A stretch of DNA of 64,000 bases from Azospirillum sp. TSH58 (GCF_003119115.1 NZ_CP022364.1:954501-1018500), one strand, 5' to 3'. Positions 1 to 8,466 are shown, numbered from the stretch's first letter. Program-made: numbers and translations. Notes: generated from the sequence alone by a model not told the origin.

Positions 1-309
1 GTGAAGGAAACCGGTCAGGTAGTAGGACCCGTAGGGAGACAGGATGCCGCCGCCGACGCCGATGAAGAGTGTGTTGTACTCCTCCTCCACCGCGGCGGCG
101 TCCGTGCCGCGGGCGGCGTCGGCCAGACCGCGCAGCGCCTGCCCGAGGGGGCTGGCGTCGCCGTCCAGCGCCGCCAGGGCGGCCAGGAAGTCCCCGCCGG
201 GCGGGCGGGCAAGCAGATGCGCCAGCAGCGCATAGAGCTGCGCCCGCTGCATCTCCTCCGGCGGCAGGGCCGACGGATCGTGTTCACCGGTCACGGACAC
301 GGCGTTCAT
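1..309 (-). CDS. TorD-family molybdoenzyme chaperone (3' part cut off by window edge)
   Basis: The first 103 residues are in the window; the gene runs off the left edge. The visible protein begins MNAVSVTGEHDPSALPPEEM and contains EEEYNTLFIGVGGG followed by LSPYGSYYLTGF, the pattern of TorD/DmsD-type cytoplasmic chaperones that bind the apoenzyme of molybdenum oxidoreductases and help cofactor insertion. Position next to DUF3306, DUF3305, mobA and fdhD suggests that its client is a formate dehydrogenase encoded further left. It does not follow DUF3306 closely: a 281-base gap with its own promoter-like sequence separates them, so it may head a separate transcript. The family call rests on the N-terminal half only. 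Confidence 0.8.
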   Translation of the reverse strand, partial: MNAVSVTGEHDPSALPPEEMQRAQLYALLAHLLARPPGGDFLAALAALDGDASPLGQALRGLADAARGTDAAAVEEEYNTLFIGVGGGILSPYGSYYLTGFLH

Positions 310-511
310 CCCTCCCGACACGACAAAAGGACCAGATCGGCAAAGCTCCGGCACCCGGCCCCACCCGTCGCGACAACGGCGGCGCATTGGCTCGCCCGTT
401 GCAGGCTCACGGCGTCATGGGCCGGCGCCCGAGACGCCCTGGACCGACAACCTCATATTGCACCTGCGAAAAGCCTCGCCATATCAGGGGCTTAACGTTC
501 AGGATCGGGCT

Positions 512-541
512 ATTAAAGGGCAGATTCGCGGTGTTTGTCAA
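512..541 (-). promoter_or_regulatory. Sigma70-like promoter in front of the torD-like gene
   Basis: On the minus strand TTGACA (541 to 536) is followed after 18 bases by TTTAAT (517 to 512), a near-consensus -35/-10 pair in a locally AT-richer stretch. A perfect 6-4-6 palindrome GTCAAC-AAAG-GTTGAC (538 to 553) overlaps the -35 element and could be an operator. The predicted leader to the torD-like start at 309 is about 195 bases. This is the only strong promoter pattern seen in the 310-590 gap, which otherwise shows no gene. Confidence 0.55.
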
Positions 542-590
542 CAAAGGTTGACTCAGAAGTGTGCTTACCGCGTCTTGGGCTGGACTGGCG

Positions 591-1175
591 CTATGCTCTT
601 TTTGTCATATCGATACCCGGTTCCTGCGAAGCAGAGGGGATCTGCTCGGGCTCCGAACCTTCGGGAAGCGCCGCTTTTTCTTCCGCGTCTTCATCGGTGC
701 CGCGATCCGCGGCGGTCTCGTCCGGCGGCTGGGCCGGGGTTTCGCCCGCCTTCTCAGCCGCTTCCTCGGCGGCGTCGAGGAAGCCCTTGCCGACCCGGTA
801 GAGCGTCTTCACCGGCGAGGAACCGGTGAACAGGCTGGCATAGTCGTCGGCGTAGTCCTTCAACCCGTCGTCGTTGGCGAAGACTGGGTCCGAGGTCCAC
901 AGCTTGCGCAGCGCCTGCCGGTGCAGGTCGTCCGGGACCTCCGCCCGCAGGAAGGGAGTGAAGTCGGAGTCCAGCGTCAGGTCCTCCACGGGGGGAAGGT
1001 CCTTCAGCGGGTCGTCGGCCTCAGGCGCGGGCTCCGGAGCGGTCTCGGCCGCCGCATCCACCGGAAGTTGCGCGGGCGGGTCCTCGGCAGGCGGCGGCTC
1101 CACCGGCTCCGGGGCGGGTGCGACGGGCTGCCGCTTCAGGCGGGACCAGCGGGAAAGGAAGGATTCGTCGGTCAT
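591..1175 (-). CDS. DUF3306 domain protein, formate dehydrogenase-associated
   Basis: A 194-residue protein starting MTDESFLSRWSRLKR, the characteristic opening of DUF3306 proteins. The middle is low-complexity Pro/Ala/Glu sequence, followed by a more ordered segment with DSDFTPFLRAEVPDDLHRQA and KLWTSDPVFANDDGLKDY. No signal peptide or membrane segment is visible. DUF3306 genes are regularly found beside DUF3305, fdhD and formate dehydrogenase genes; the biochemical role is not established. It is the fourth gene of the minus-strand run fdhD, mobA, DUF3305, DUF3306, separated from DUF3305 by a long palindromic repeat (about 1204-1289). Confidence 0.8.
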   Translation of the reverse strand: MTDESFLSRWSRLKRQPVAPAPEPVEPPPAEDPPAQLPVDAAAETAPEPAPEADDPLKDLPPVEDLTLDSDFTPFLRAEVPDDLHRQALRKLWTSDPVFANDDGLKDYADDYASLFTGSSPVKTLYRVGKGFLDAAEEAAEKAGETPAQPPDETAADRGTDEDAEEKAALPEGSEPEQIPSASQEPGIDMTKRA

Positions 1176-1203
1176 ATCGGTGTGTCCGGGGGTCGCCAGG
1201 CCT

Positions 1204-1289
1204 TGCCCCCACCCTAACCCTCCCCCGCTCCGCAGGGGAGGGAATCAGCTCCTCCCCCTGCGAAGCGGGGGGAGGTTGGGAGGGGGGCG
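1204..1289. repeat. Long palindromic intergenic repeat, copy 1
   Basis: A left arm rich in CCCTCCCCCGCTCCGCAGGG is followed by a right arm with CCCCCTGCGAAGCGGGGGGA, the two arms being approximate reverse complements, so the 86-base unit could form a long cruciform or RNA hairpin. The same unit recurs near 7619, 38906 and 43157. This copy lies inside the fdh accessory gene run, between the DUF3305 stop and the DUF3306 start. Confidence 0.85.
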
Positions 1290-1316
1290 CGGCGTCGGAG
1301 CCCCATCAGGAAGTCA

Positions 1317-1811
1317 TCACCCCTGCTTCGGGAAGTGCCGCTTGCGCTCGCGCTTCACGAAGGGGACGTCCACATGGTGCTGCTCGGTGAAGTCGCGGAC
1401 CAGGGCCGTGACCTCCGGCGGCATCGGCACCGTCTCGACCATCTCCACGCCGCTCACCTGATAGGCCTCGCATTCGTGGGCGGAGGCGGTGACGACGAAG
1501 GGCACGACGCCCCCCGGCTCGCCCGTCTCGTCCGGGCGCAGCACGACCCAGAGGCGCGGCGGCTCCTGCGACAGGTTCAGCTTGTAGCCTTCGGTGTCGC
1601 TGCGGAACAGCTCCAGCGGCAGGGTCGCGGCGTGGAAGTGCGCCCAGCCCTCCCCTTCGCGCAGCAGGCGCCAGGGACCGTCGACCGGCGGGGCGCCGGG
1701 GATCACCGAGACCGGACGCCACGACCAGTCCGCCCAGGCGCTGGCGCCCTTGCGGCGTTCCAGAACGATGCCCAGGGCCATCGTCTCGGTCTTGTTCAGG
1801 GTTTCGCTCAT
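1317..1811 (-). CDS. DUF3305 domain protein, formate dehydrogenase-associated
   Basis: A 164-residue protein opening [20 protein letters not shown]. The body contains [11 protein letters not shown] and [20 protein letters not shown], typical of DUF3305 proteins that accompany formate dehydrogenase maturation genes. The ATG (1811-1809) overlaps the mobA stop by four bases (ATGA), indicating translational coupling and fixing the start. The C-terminus is basic ([12 protein letters not shown]). Exact function is unknown; the context implies a role in assembly or activation of a molybdo- or tungsto-formate dehydrogenase. Confidence 0.85.
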   Translation of the reverse strand: MSETLNKTETMALGIVLERRKGASAWADWSWRPVSVIPGAPPVDGPWRLLREGEGWAHFHAATLPLELFRSDTEGYKLNLSQEPPRLWVVLRPDETGEPGGVVPFVVTASAHECEAYQVSGVEMVETVPMPPEVTALVRDFTEQHHVDVPFVKRERKRHFPKQG

Positions 1812-2434
1812 CGGACCAGTCCCGCCGCCATCAGCCGTTCCGCCTCCGCCAGATCGTCGGGGCGGTTGGTGTTGAAGAAGGGGTCTACCGGATCGCTGGC
1901 GAAGTCGGCAACGGCCAGACGGTAGCGGGCGGTCCACGCGTCCACCTTGCGCATGTCCTCCTCCACCATGGCGCGGCGGAGATCGTCGGCGAGGTCCACC
2001 CGCCACAGCCCGAAGACCGGATGCTCCTGCCCGTCGGAGCGGGCGCAGGCGAGGTCGGCGCCCTCGCGCTCCACCGCCGCGACCAGACGGGCGACCAGAT
2101 CGCCGGGGATGAAGGGCGCGTCGGTGGCGAAGCTGGCCAGCCAGCGGCAGTCCGGCGCGTTGGCCCGCGCCCATTCCATCCCGGTCAGCACCCCGGCGAG
2201 CGGTCCGGCGAAACCCTCCACCACGTCCGCCGCCACCGGCAGGCCGAAGGCGGCGAAGCGCGCCGGGTCGCCGTTGGCGTTGAGCACCAGCGGCCCGACC
2301 TGCGGGCGCACCGTGGCGACGATGCGCTCCAGGATGCTGCGCCCGCCCAGCGTCCGCAGGCTCTTGTCGCCGCCGCCCATGCGCCGCGACAGGCCGCCGG
2401 CCAGCAGGACGCCGGCAATGCCCTCAGTCGTCAT
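1808..2434 (-). CDS. mobA: Molybdenum cofactor guanylyltransferase MobA
   Basis: MobA transfers GMP from GTP to molybdopterin cofactor, giving the bis-MGD cofactor used by enzymes of the DMSO reductase/formate dehydrogenase family. The 208-residue protein carries the N-terminal nucleotidyltransferase signature [17 protein letters not shown] (residues about 10-26), [15 protein letters not shown], and [17 protein letters not shown] with the metal-binding Asp. Length fits the family. It overlaps the end of fdhD by 11 bases and the start of the DUF3305 gene by four, so the three are one translationally coupled unit. Confidence 0.93.
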   Translation of the reverse strand: MTTEGIAGVLLAGGLSRRMGGGDKSLRTLGGRSILERIVATVRPQVGPLVLNANGDPARFAAFGLPVAADVVEGFAGPLAGVLTGMEWARANAPDCRWLASFATDAPFIPGDLVARLVAAVEREGADLACARSDGQEHPVFGLWRVDLADDLRRAMVEEDMRKVDAWTARYRLAVADFASDPVDPFFNTNRPDDLAEAERLMAAGLVR

Positions 2435-3305
2435 CGCGGCTCCCCTTGCGCTGGTGGCGCCCGCCCTCGTCCCCGACCGCGGCCGGGTCGGCGTCGAAGT
2501 CCAGCCGGTCGGTGCCGGCCAGGGCGAGGAAGCGCTTGCCCTTGGCCCGCCCGACCATGGTCAGGTTGGCCTGCCGCCCCAGCTCCACCCCCCAGGCGGT
2601 GAAGCCGGAGCGGGAAATCAGGATCGGAATGCCCATCTGCACCGTCTTGATGACCATCTCCGAGGTCAGGCGCCCGGTCGTGTAGAAAATCTTGTCGTGC
2701 GCCGGCACGCCGTGCAGGTGCATGTAGCCCGCCACCTTGTCCACCGCGTTGTGGCGCCCGACGTCCTCCATGTAGACGAGCGGATGGTCCTCCTGGCAGA
2801 GTACGCAGCCGTGGATGGCGCCGGCCTCCAGATAGAGGCTGGGGGTCAGGTTGATCTTCTTCGACAGGGCGTAGATCCAGGAGGTCTTCAGCCGCGCGTC
2901 GGGGTTCAGCCGCACCGACTCGAAGGTCTCCATCACGTCGCCGAAGGCGGTGCCCTGGGCGCAACCGGAGGTCAGCGTCTTCTTCTTGAGCTTCTGCTCG
3001 TAATTCGTGGCGCGCTCGGTGCGGACGACGACGGTGTCGATCTCCTCGTCGTAGTCGATGCCGGTGATCCGGTCGTCGCGCTTCAGCATGTTCTGGTTGA
3101 GCAGGTAGCCCACCGCCAGATAGTCGGGGTAGTCGGCGATCGTCATCATGGTGACGATCTCCTGCCCGTTCAGGTACAGCGTCAGCGGCCGTTCCACGGT
3201 GACCGACGCGTCCACCGGGCGCCCGTCCTGATCCAGCCCGGAAACGCGCTCCGTCAGCTTGGGATTCGCCGGGTCCGGCTTTATGGTGAATTCCGAGAGG
3301 TCCAT
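2424..3305 (-). CDS. fdhD: Formate dehydrogenase accessory sulfurtransferase FdhD
   Basis: FdhD passes sulfur from a cysteine desulfurase to the molybdenum (or tungsten) cofactor of formate dehydrogenase. Family landmarks are present: the central SGCAQGT stretch holding the catalytic-loop cysteine, [32 protein letters not shown] and [13 protein letters not shown]. coli FdhD has a CxxC at the catalytic loop; here only the first Cys is present, the second position being Gly. The start is taken at ATG 3305 (MDLSEFTI); a further in-frame ATG at 3365 would add 20 Arg/Pro-rich residues, and neither has a strong ribosome site. It leads the run fdhD-mobA-DUF3305-DUF3306 and is divergent from tupB. 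Confidence 0.93.
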   Translation of the reverse strand: MDLSEFTIKPDPANPKLTERVSGLDQDGRPVDASVTVERPLTLYLNGQEIVTMMTIADYPDYLAVGYLLNQNMLKRDDRITGIDYDEEIDTVVVRTERATNYEQKLKKKTLTSGCAQGTAFGDVMETFESVRLNPDARLKTSWIYALSKKINLTPSLYLEAGAIHGCVLCQEDHPLVYMEDVGRHNAVDKVAGYMHLHGVPAHDKIFYTTGRLTSEMVIKTVQMGIPILISRSGFTAWGVELGRQANLTMVGRAKGKRFLALAGTDRLDFDADPAAVGDEGGRHQRKGSRDDD

Positions 3306-3424
3306 GACCGGAAGAGTGGGGAAGATTGCGCGCCGGGGCAAGCGGCGGATGATCGGCTCCCGCAAGACGGAAGCGATGCGGCCCCGATTTGACGCGTGAG
3401 CGCTTGGTATGCACGAGTACCCCT

Positions 3425-4120
3425 ATGCATGAGTTCGGTCTGGCCTTCGTCACCGCCTTCCATCTGATCGCCGACCTCGACCCCGGTCTGGTGGGGATCG
3501 TCGGCCTGTCGCTGCGCGTCAGCCTGACCGCCGTCCTGCTGTCGGCCCTGATCGGCCTGCCGCTGGGCGCCGCCGTGGCCGCCTTCCGCTTTCCGGGGCG
3601 GCGCGCGGTGACCCTGTTCCTGAACACGGCGATGGGACTGCCACCGGTGGTGGTGGGGTTGATCGTCTATCTGATCCTGTCGCGCTCCGGCCCGCTGGGG
3701 GTGCTGGGGCTGCTGTTTACCCCGACCGCGATGATCGTGGCCCAGACGGTGCTGATCGTGCCCATCGTCGCCGCCCTGACCCGCCAGATCGTCGAGGATC
3801 TTCTGGTGGAGTATGGCGACCTGCTGCGGGTGATGGGGACCGGGCCGCTGACCACCCTGTTCACCCTGCTGTCGGAGGCGCGCTGGAGCCTGCTGACCAT
3901 CGTGCTGGCCGGCTTCGGACGGGCCTCGGCGGAGGTTGGGGCGGTGATGATCGTCGGCGGCAACATCGACCGGGTGACCCGCGTCATGACCACCTCCATC
4001 GCGCTGGAGACCAGCAAGGGCGACCTGCCGCTGGCGCTCGGCCTCGGCGTCATCCTGATGACCCTGTCGCTGTCGGTGAACCTCGCCGCCGCGATGGTGC
4101 GGGAGACGCGGCGGGCCTGA
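3425..4120 (+). CDS. tupB: Tungstate ABC transporter permease TupB
   Basis: A 231-residue inner-membrane permease with about five hydrophobic segments and the BPD-transport EAA-type loop (residues near DLLRVMGTGPLTTLFTLLSE). The pattern ASAEVGAVMIVGGNIDRVTR near the C-terminus is typical of TupB/WtpB-type tungstate permeases. ATG 3425 is chosen; a TTG at 3389 would add 12 residues. A near-duplicate of the start site (TATGCACGAG at 3408, TATGCATGAG at 3424) creates a seven-codon upstream ORF overlapping the start. It is followed by tupA (119-base gap) but no tupC ATPase gene is nearby. Divergence from fdhD fits a role in feeding tungsten to formate dehydrogenase. Confidence 0.88.
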   Translation: MHEFGLAFVTAFHLIADLDPGLVGIVGLSLRVSLTAVLLSALIGLPLGAAVAAFRFPGRRAVTLFLNTAMGLPPVVVGLIVYLILSRSGPLGVLGLLFTPTAMIVAQTVLIVPIVAALTRQIVEDLLVEYGDLLRVMGTGPLTTLFTLLSEARWSLLTIVLAGFGRASAEVGAVMIVGGNIDRVTRVMTTSIALETSKGDLPLALGLGVILMTLSLSVNLAAAMVRETRRA

Positions 4121-4239
4121 CCGGCTTCCACGCTGCGGATCGGCGGTTGCGGGATGTTTGCAAAGCCGTTCGAACTTTCCCATAGTCGCCAGCACAGCCC
4201 GCAACCAAGGCGGGCAAGAACCTGGAGAGGGATAGTCCG

Positions 4240-5076
4240 ATGCTGCGCCGTTCTTTCGTGCTGGGATGCGCCGCCGCGGCGGCTCTGCTGCTCGGCTCCG
4301 TTCAGCCGTCCACCGCCGCCGACCGCTTCATCACCGTGGCCTCCACCACCTCGACCGAGGATTCGGGGCTGTTCAAGTCGATCCTGCCGAAGTTCACGGA
4401 GAGGACCGGGATCGAGGTCCGCGTGGTCGCCAAGGGGACCGGCCAGGCCATCGACATCGCCAAGCGCGGCGACGCCGACGTGCTGTTCGTCCATCACAAG
4501 CCGTCGGAGGACAAGTTCGTCGCCGAGGGCTTCAGCACCGAGCGCAAGCCGGTCATGTACAACGACTTCGTGATCGTCGGGCCGAAGGCCGACCCGGCCA
4601 AGGTCGGCGGCAGCAAGGACGTCGCCGCCGCGCTGAAGGGCATCGCCGCCGCCAAGGCCCCCTTCGTGTCGCGCGGCGACGACAGCGGCACCCACAAGTC
4701 GGAACAGGCGCTGTGGAAGACCGCCGGCGTCGATCCCACGGCGGGCGACGGCTGGTACCGCGCCATCGGCCAGGGCATGGGCGCCACGCTGAACACCGCC
4801 GCCGCGGTGAACGGCTACGCCATGACCGACCGCGCCACCTGGCTCAGCTTCAAGAACCGCGGCGACCTCGACATCCTGGTGGAAGGCGACAAGCGCCTGT
4901 TCAACCAGTATGGCGTCATGCTGGTCAACCCGGCCAAGTTCGCCCACGTCAAGGCCGCCGACGGGCAGGCCTTCGTGAGCTGGCTGGTCTCCGCCGAGGG
5001 TCAGCAGGCGATCGCGGATTACACGATCAACGGCAACTCGCTGTTCTTCCCGAACGCCAACGAGCCGGGCGCCTGA
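4240..5076 (+). CDS. tupA: Tungstate ABC transporter substrate-binding protein TupA
   Basis: A 278-residue periplasmic protein with a cleavable signal peptide (basic MLRRS, hydrophobic stretch, AA near residue 27). The mature start contains VASTTSTEDSGLF, the TTTS-like anion-binding motif of TupA proteins, followed by AKGTGQAIDIAKRGDADVLF and the later SRGDDSGTHKSE, which also lines the oxyanion pocket in this family. It should capture tungstate with high affinity. Gene order here is tupB-tupA, the reverse of the usual tupABC. A strong terminator follows directly. Confidence 0.92.
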   Translation: MLRRSFVLGCAAAAALLLGSVQPSTAADRFITVASTTSTEDSGLFKSILPKFTERTGIEVRVVAKGTGQAIDIAKRGDADVLFVHHKPSEDKFVAEGFSTERKPVMYNDFVIVGPKADPAKVGGSKDVAAALKGIAAAKAPFVSRGDDSGTHKSEQALWKTAGVDPTAGDGWYRAIGQGMGATLNTAAAVNGYAMTDRATWLSFKNRGDLDILVEGDKRLFNQYGVMLVNPAKFAHVKAADGQAFVSWLVSAEGQQAIADYTINGNSLFFPNANEPGA

Positions 5077-5096
5077 CCGCTCCTCTCCCGAACACG

Positions 5097-5130
5097 AAAA
5101 AAGGCGCAGCCCCGCGGCTGCGCCTTTTCT
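5097..5130. terminator. Bidirectional terminator between tupA and the carboxypeptidase gene
   Basis: Stem AAAAGGCGCAGCC / GGCTGCGCCTTTT (5099-5111 and 5116-5128) with a four-base loop, an A-run on the left and T-run on the right. It can end transcription of tupA (+) and of the convergent carboxypeptidase gene (-), whose stop is at 5152. Confidence 0.92.
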
Positions 5131-5151
5131 TTTTGGCGGGGAAAGGTCGGC

Positions 5152-6546
5152 TTACAGCTTCTCGTTCGGCGACACCGGGACGCAGCGGTGGCCGCTGCGG
5201 GTCAGCTCCGAGCAGACCTTGCGGGCGGTGCGCTCGTCCAGCCCGACCATGCGGGCGCGGTAGACGGTGGACCCGTTCGCCTTCACCGGCGTCACCGCCG
5301 GCTTGGCGGCGCGCAGCAGGAAGGGCGCCTGCTTGGTCGCCTGGGAAAGCGCCCGGTTGCTGGCCTCCCGCGTGGAGAAGGCGCCGACCTGCACGCCCCA
5401 TTTCGACCCGTCGGCCTTCGACGAATCGGTGTCCTCGTCGCGGGCGCGGGCCGGCGGGCGGACCGCGGCTGGGGTGGAGACGGTGGAGGCGAGTTGGGCG
5501 ATGGTCTCCGGCTTGGCCGGCAGCTTGCCCTTGGCGGTGGCGCGCGGCGTGTCCTCGTCGCCGGCGCGGGCGACGACCGGCGCCTCCGAGCCGCGGCTCG
5601 GCTTGTCGAACGCCTTGTCGAGGATCGCCTCCATGCGGGCGTCGCGCGAGGCCGCGGACTTGCCGCCCAGCACCACGGCGACCAGCCGGCGCCCGTCGCG
5701 CACCGCCGACGCCGCGAGGTTGAAGCCGCTGGCCACGGTGTAGCCGGTCTTGATGCCGTCCATGCCCTCGTAGCGCGACATCAGACGGTTGTGGTTGTTC
5801 AGGCTGCGCCCGCCATAGACGAAGGCGCGGCGGCTGAAATAGGGGTAGTAGCGCGAGTGGTCGGACAGCATCGCCCGCGACAGGATGGAGAAGTCGCGCG
5901 CCGTGGTCAGTTGCTCCATGTTCGGCAGGCCGTTGGAATTGCGGAACACGGTGTTGCGCATGCCCAGCTCGCGCGCCTTGCGGGTCATCATCTCGGCGAA
6001 CTTGGCCTCGCTGCCGCCCAGTGCCTCCGCCAGCACGACCGAGGCGTCGTTGGCCGACTTGGTGACCAGCCCGAGGATCGCCTGCTCCACCCGCAGCGTC
6101 TTGCCGGCGCGCAGCCCCAGCTTGGTCGGGGACTGCGCCTCCGCCCAGGCCGACACCGGCAGCGCCTGGTCCAGCCGCAGCCGCCCTGAATCCAGCGCGT
6201 CGAAGGTCAGGTAGAGCGTCATCATCTTGGTCAGCGACGCCGGATAGGTGAGGGTGTCGGCGTTCTCCTCGTGGAGCACCTCACCCGTGCGGGCGTCCAC
6301 GACGATCGCCGCGTATTTCGCGGCCAGCGCCGGCAGCGGCGCCAGCACGGTCACCGCCAGCACCGCCAAGGCGCCGCACAGCCCCCGGCCGCACAGCCCT
6401 CTAACGAAAGGGGTAATGCCGAAGGCACTTCCCAGAGTCGAACGTCCATTCGCCAAACGTTCTGTGGCCTGTTCCCCCTCCGTTTCGCGTCCGCGCCAAG
6501 CGAACGCCAAAAGCAGGCTTCGAACGGTCTGGCCCGTTACGTTCAT
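5152..6546 (-). CDS. D-alanyl-D-alanine carboxypeptidase (PBP5/DacF type) with C-terminal SPOR domain
   Basis: A penicillin-binding serine peptidase that trims the terminal D-Ala of peptidoglycan stem peptides in the periplasm. The three active-site motifs are present: PASLTKM (SxxK), KSANDAS (SxN) and DGIKTGYT (KTG). A long N-terminal region with a hydrophobic segment (GALAVLAVTVLAPLPALA) acts as signal sequence. The C-terminal 75 residues (SKWGVQVGAFSTREASNRAL onwards) form a SPOR domain that binds denuded glycan at division sites. Start ATG 6546 (MNVTGQTV) has GGCGGGGG upstream; longer in-frame starts up to 6729 look spurious. The protein is 464 residues. Confidence 0.9.
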   Translation of the reverse strand: MNVTGQTVRSLLLAFAWRGRETEGEQATERLANGRSTLGSAFGITPFVRGLCGRGLCGALAVLAVTVLAPLPALAAKYAAIVVDARTGEVLHEENADTLTYPASLTKMMTLYLTFDALDSGRLRLDQALPVSAWAEAQSPTKLGLRAGKTLRVEQAILGLVTKSANDASVVLAEALGGSEAKFAEMMTRKARELGMRNTVFRNSNGLPNMEQLTTARDFSILSRAMLSDHSRYYPYFSRRAFVYGGRSLNNHNRLMSRYEGMDGIKTGYTVASGFNLAASAVRDGRRLVAVVLGGKSAASRDARMEAILDKAFDKPSRGSEAPVVARAGDEDTPRATAKGKLPAKPETIAQLASTVSTPAAVRPPARARDEDTDSSKADGSKWGVQVGAFSTREASNRALSQATKQAPFLLRAAKPAVTPVKANGSTVYRARMVGLDERTARKVCSELTRSGHRCVPVSPNEKL

Positions 6547-6782
6547 GATGCCCCCGCCAAAGGCTAATACTTGCTGTTTGGCGCAATGGTAAATTCCATG
6601 GAAATCAGTGTCTAGCGACAATTCGTTAATTTGCCGCTTCGATTTCTTCGGGGACGCTGTGACGAAATTGGATGATGCGCGGACCCGTCCGGGGCGAGCC
6701 GCGTTGAAGGAGCGCGACCGCCGATCCATCTTCCCGGAAGCGCAGGACCATTCTCCCCTCCCGACTGGACGCGAGGCACCTC

Positions 6783-7586
6783 ATGACCCGCCCGCCCGAG
6801 CGACGCCCGACGTTTCCGCGCGCTGCCCTTCGGGACGGACGAAGAGGACGGATTGCGACGGTGGCGGGGCTGGGGATGGCTGCGGCGGGGCTGCTCGCCG
6901 GCTGCGCCTCGGTCGGGCCGACCGACAACCCGGTGGCGCGCAAGCTCACCTGGGTCAGCTACCTCAACGGCGACGACCTGCGCGCCGCCTGCACCAAGGG
7001 GGAGACCGACCGCTACCGGCTGGTCTTCAACGCCGACTATCAGAAGCATGTGCGGACCTACGACATCGTCGGCGACCGCGGCACCGGCGGCGCGATGGTC
7101 GAGGCCCGCGTGCTGGAGGCGACCGACCTCGCCCGCATCGACCTGGACGACCCGGCGGCGGTCGCCCGCGGCCCGATCGCCAAGGCCCAGCTGTCGCCGC
7201 GCCAGTTCGCCCTGTTCGTCCTGCGCCTCTACGAGAGCGGCGCCTTCGAACCGGCGCCGAGCGGGGTGCGCCTGCCGTCCAACGGCGTCTACTGGCTGAT
7301 CAACGGCTGCCGGCGGGGAAGCTGGTTCTTCAACGCCTACCCCTACCCCTCCGACCGCTTCTCCGACATCCGTTTCGACGGGCCGCTGAAGGAGCTGGAC
7401 GGCAGCGGCCAGGGGACCGGCGTGCCCTACCCCGTCCTGCCGCGCCCGCAGGACGCGCCGCGCACCCTGCCGACCGGCGGTCAGGTGGACAGCGCGGGCG
7501 TGGTGTTCGAGGTCCAGGTGGGCCGCGACGGGCTGGTCGGCCCGACCGCGCCCTTCGGGGCGTGGCTGTTCGCCGGGAAGGAGTAG
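6783..7586 (+). CDS. Predicted lipoprotein of unknown function
   Basis: A 267-residue protein with a basic Arg-rich N-terminus, a hydrophobic segment and the lipobox LLAGC (Cys about residue 41), so it is probably exported and lipidated. The mature part contains LTWVSYLNGDDLRAACTKGE, NADYQKHVRTYDI and VYWLINGCRRGSWFFNAYPY; Cys and aromatic residues suggest a compact disulfide-bearing domain. I do not recognise the family. It stands alone between the carboxypeptidase (divergent) and the Anbu gene (convergent). Confidence 0.75.
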   Translation: MTRPPERRPTFPRAALRDGRRGRIATVAGLGMAAAGLLAGCASVGPTDNPVARKLTWVSYLNGDDLRAACTKGETDRYRLVFNADYQKHVRTYDIVGDRGTGGAMVEARVLEATDLARIDLDDPAAVARGPIAKAQLSPRQFALFVLRLYESGAFEPAPSGVRLPSNGVYWLINGCRRGSWFFNAYPYPSDRFSDIRFDGPLKELDGSGQGTGVPYPVLPRPQDAPRTLPTGGQVDSAGVVFEVQVGRDGLVGPTAPFGAWLFAGKE

Positions 7587-7618
7587 CGGGGCACGGCGTT
7601 TGCCCCCTCCCCCTTTGC

Positions 7619-7701
7619 CCCTCCCCGACCCTCCCCCGCGGCGCGGGAGAGGGAGAACAGTCCCCTCCCCTGCGATAGCGGGGGAGGGTTAGGGTGGGGG
7701 C
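7619..7701. repeat. Long palindromic intergenic repeat, copy 2 (inverted orientation)
   Basis: Contains CCCTCCCCTGCGATAGCGGG and GGGAGGGTTAGGGTGGGGG in the right arm and an eroded left arm (CCCTCCCCCGCGGCGCGGGA). Orientation is opposite to copies 1 and 3. It fills the gap between the convergent lipoprotein and Anbu genes and could also serve as their terminator. Confidence 0.8.
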
Positions 7702-7707
7702 AAGTAA

Positions 7708-8466
7708 CTAGACCACCTCCTCGTCGACCGTCGCCCGCGTGCCCGCGGACAGCAGCGTGTCCACCCAGGGGCCGTCCGGCATGCGCCGGGCCAGCTCGGT
7801 GATGTTCCGGTTCCACCACAGGCGCTGCTCGACCAGATCGTCGTAGTCGAAGTTCGACTGGCGCCACAGCCGTTCCTGGGCGTTGAAGGTCACCATGTCG
7901 ATGGGGAAGCCGACGTCGTTGGACGAGAAGCGCGTGCTGTCGAAGGACAGGTAGGCGATCTTCAGCGCCGTCTGCATGTCGGTGTTGTAGGACAGCGCAC
8001 GGTCGAGGATCGGCTTGCCGTAGGCGGTGGCGCCGATCGACAGGTAGGGCGTGCGCTCGTCCACCTCGATCCAGTTGCCCTCCGGATAGACCAGGAACAT
8101 GTAGGGCTCGCGGTCCTCGGCGAGCTGCCCGCCGATGATGGCGTGCAGGTTGAAGGCCAGCTTGGACGCCTCCAGCGCCTCCTTGTCCTCCGCCGCCACT
8201 TGGCGCAGGCAGGCCGTGAAGGCCGACAGCGCGTCCAGCATGGTCGGGTAGGTCTCGCCGCGGCGCCGGGACATGTCGCGGCGCAGGTAGGCCAGCGTCT
8301 TGTCGCGCACGCTGCGCAGGCCGGAGTTCAGGATGAAGAAGCGGTCGCCGCCGCTGCCCACCATGGTCACCTTGCGCGCGGACGACAGCTGCGAGCCGCT
8401 GGTGATGCGCCCGTCCGACAGGCCGATCAGGCCGTCGCGGGTCTTGATGCCGAGGCAATAGGTCAT
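7708..8466 (-). CDS. Anbu-type proteasome-like peptidase
   Basis: A 252-residue Ntn-hydrolase of the Anbu (ancestral beta subunit) branch of the proteasome/HslV superfamily. It begins MTYCLGIKTRDGLIGLSDGR: removal of Met exposes a catalytic Thr1, with Asp17 in LSDGR and a conserved Lys in SARKVTM as in proteasome beta subunits. Later landmarks are YLSIGATAYGKPILDRAL and DMQTALKIAYLSFDSTRFSS. Anbu proteins assemble into cytoplasmic oligomers, but their physiological substrate is poorly known. In many genomes it lies with an alpha-E protein, an ATP-grasp protein and a transglutaminase; none of these is present here. Confidence 0.88.
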   Translation of the reverse strand: MTYCLGIKTRDGLIGLSDGRITSGSQLSSARKVTMVGSGGDRFFILNSGLRSVRDKTLAYLRRDMSRRRGETYPTMLDALSAFTACLRQVAAEDKEALEASKLAFNLHAIIGGQLAEDREPYMFLVYPEGNWIEVDERTPYLSIGATAYGKPILDRALSYNTDMQTALKIAYLSFDSTRFSSNDVGFPIDMVTFNAQERLWRQSNFDYDDLVEQRLWWNRNITELARRMPDGPWVDTLLSAGTRATVDEEVV

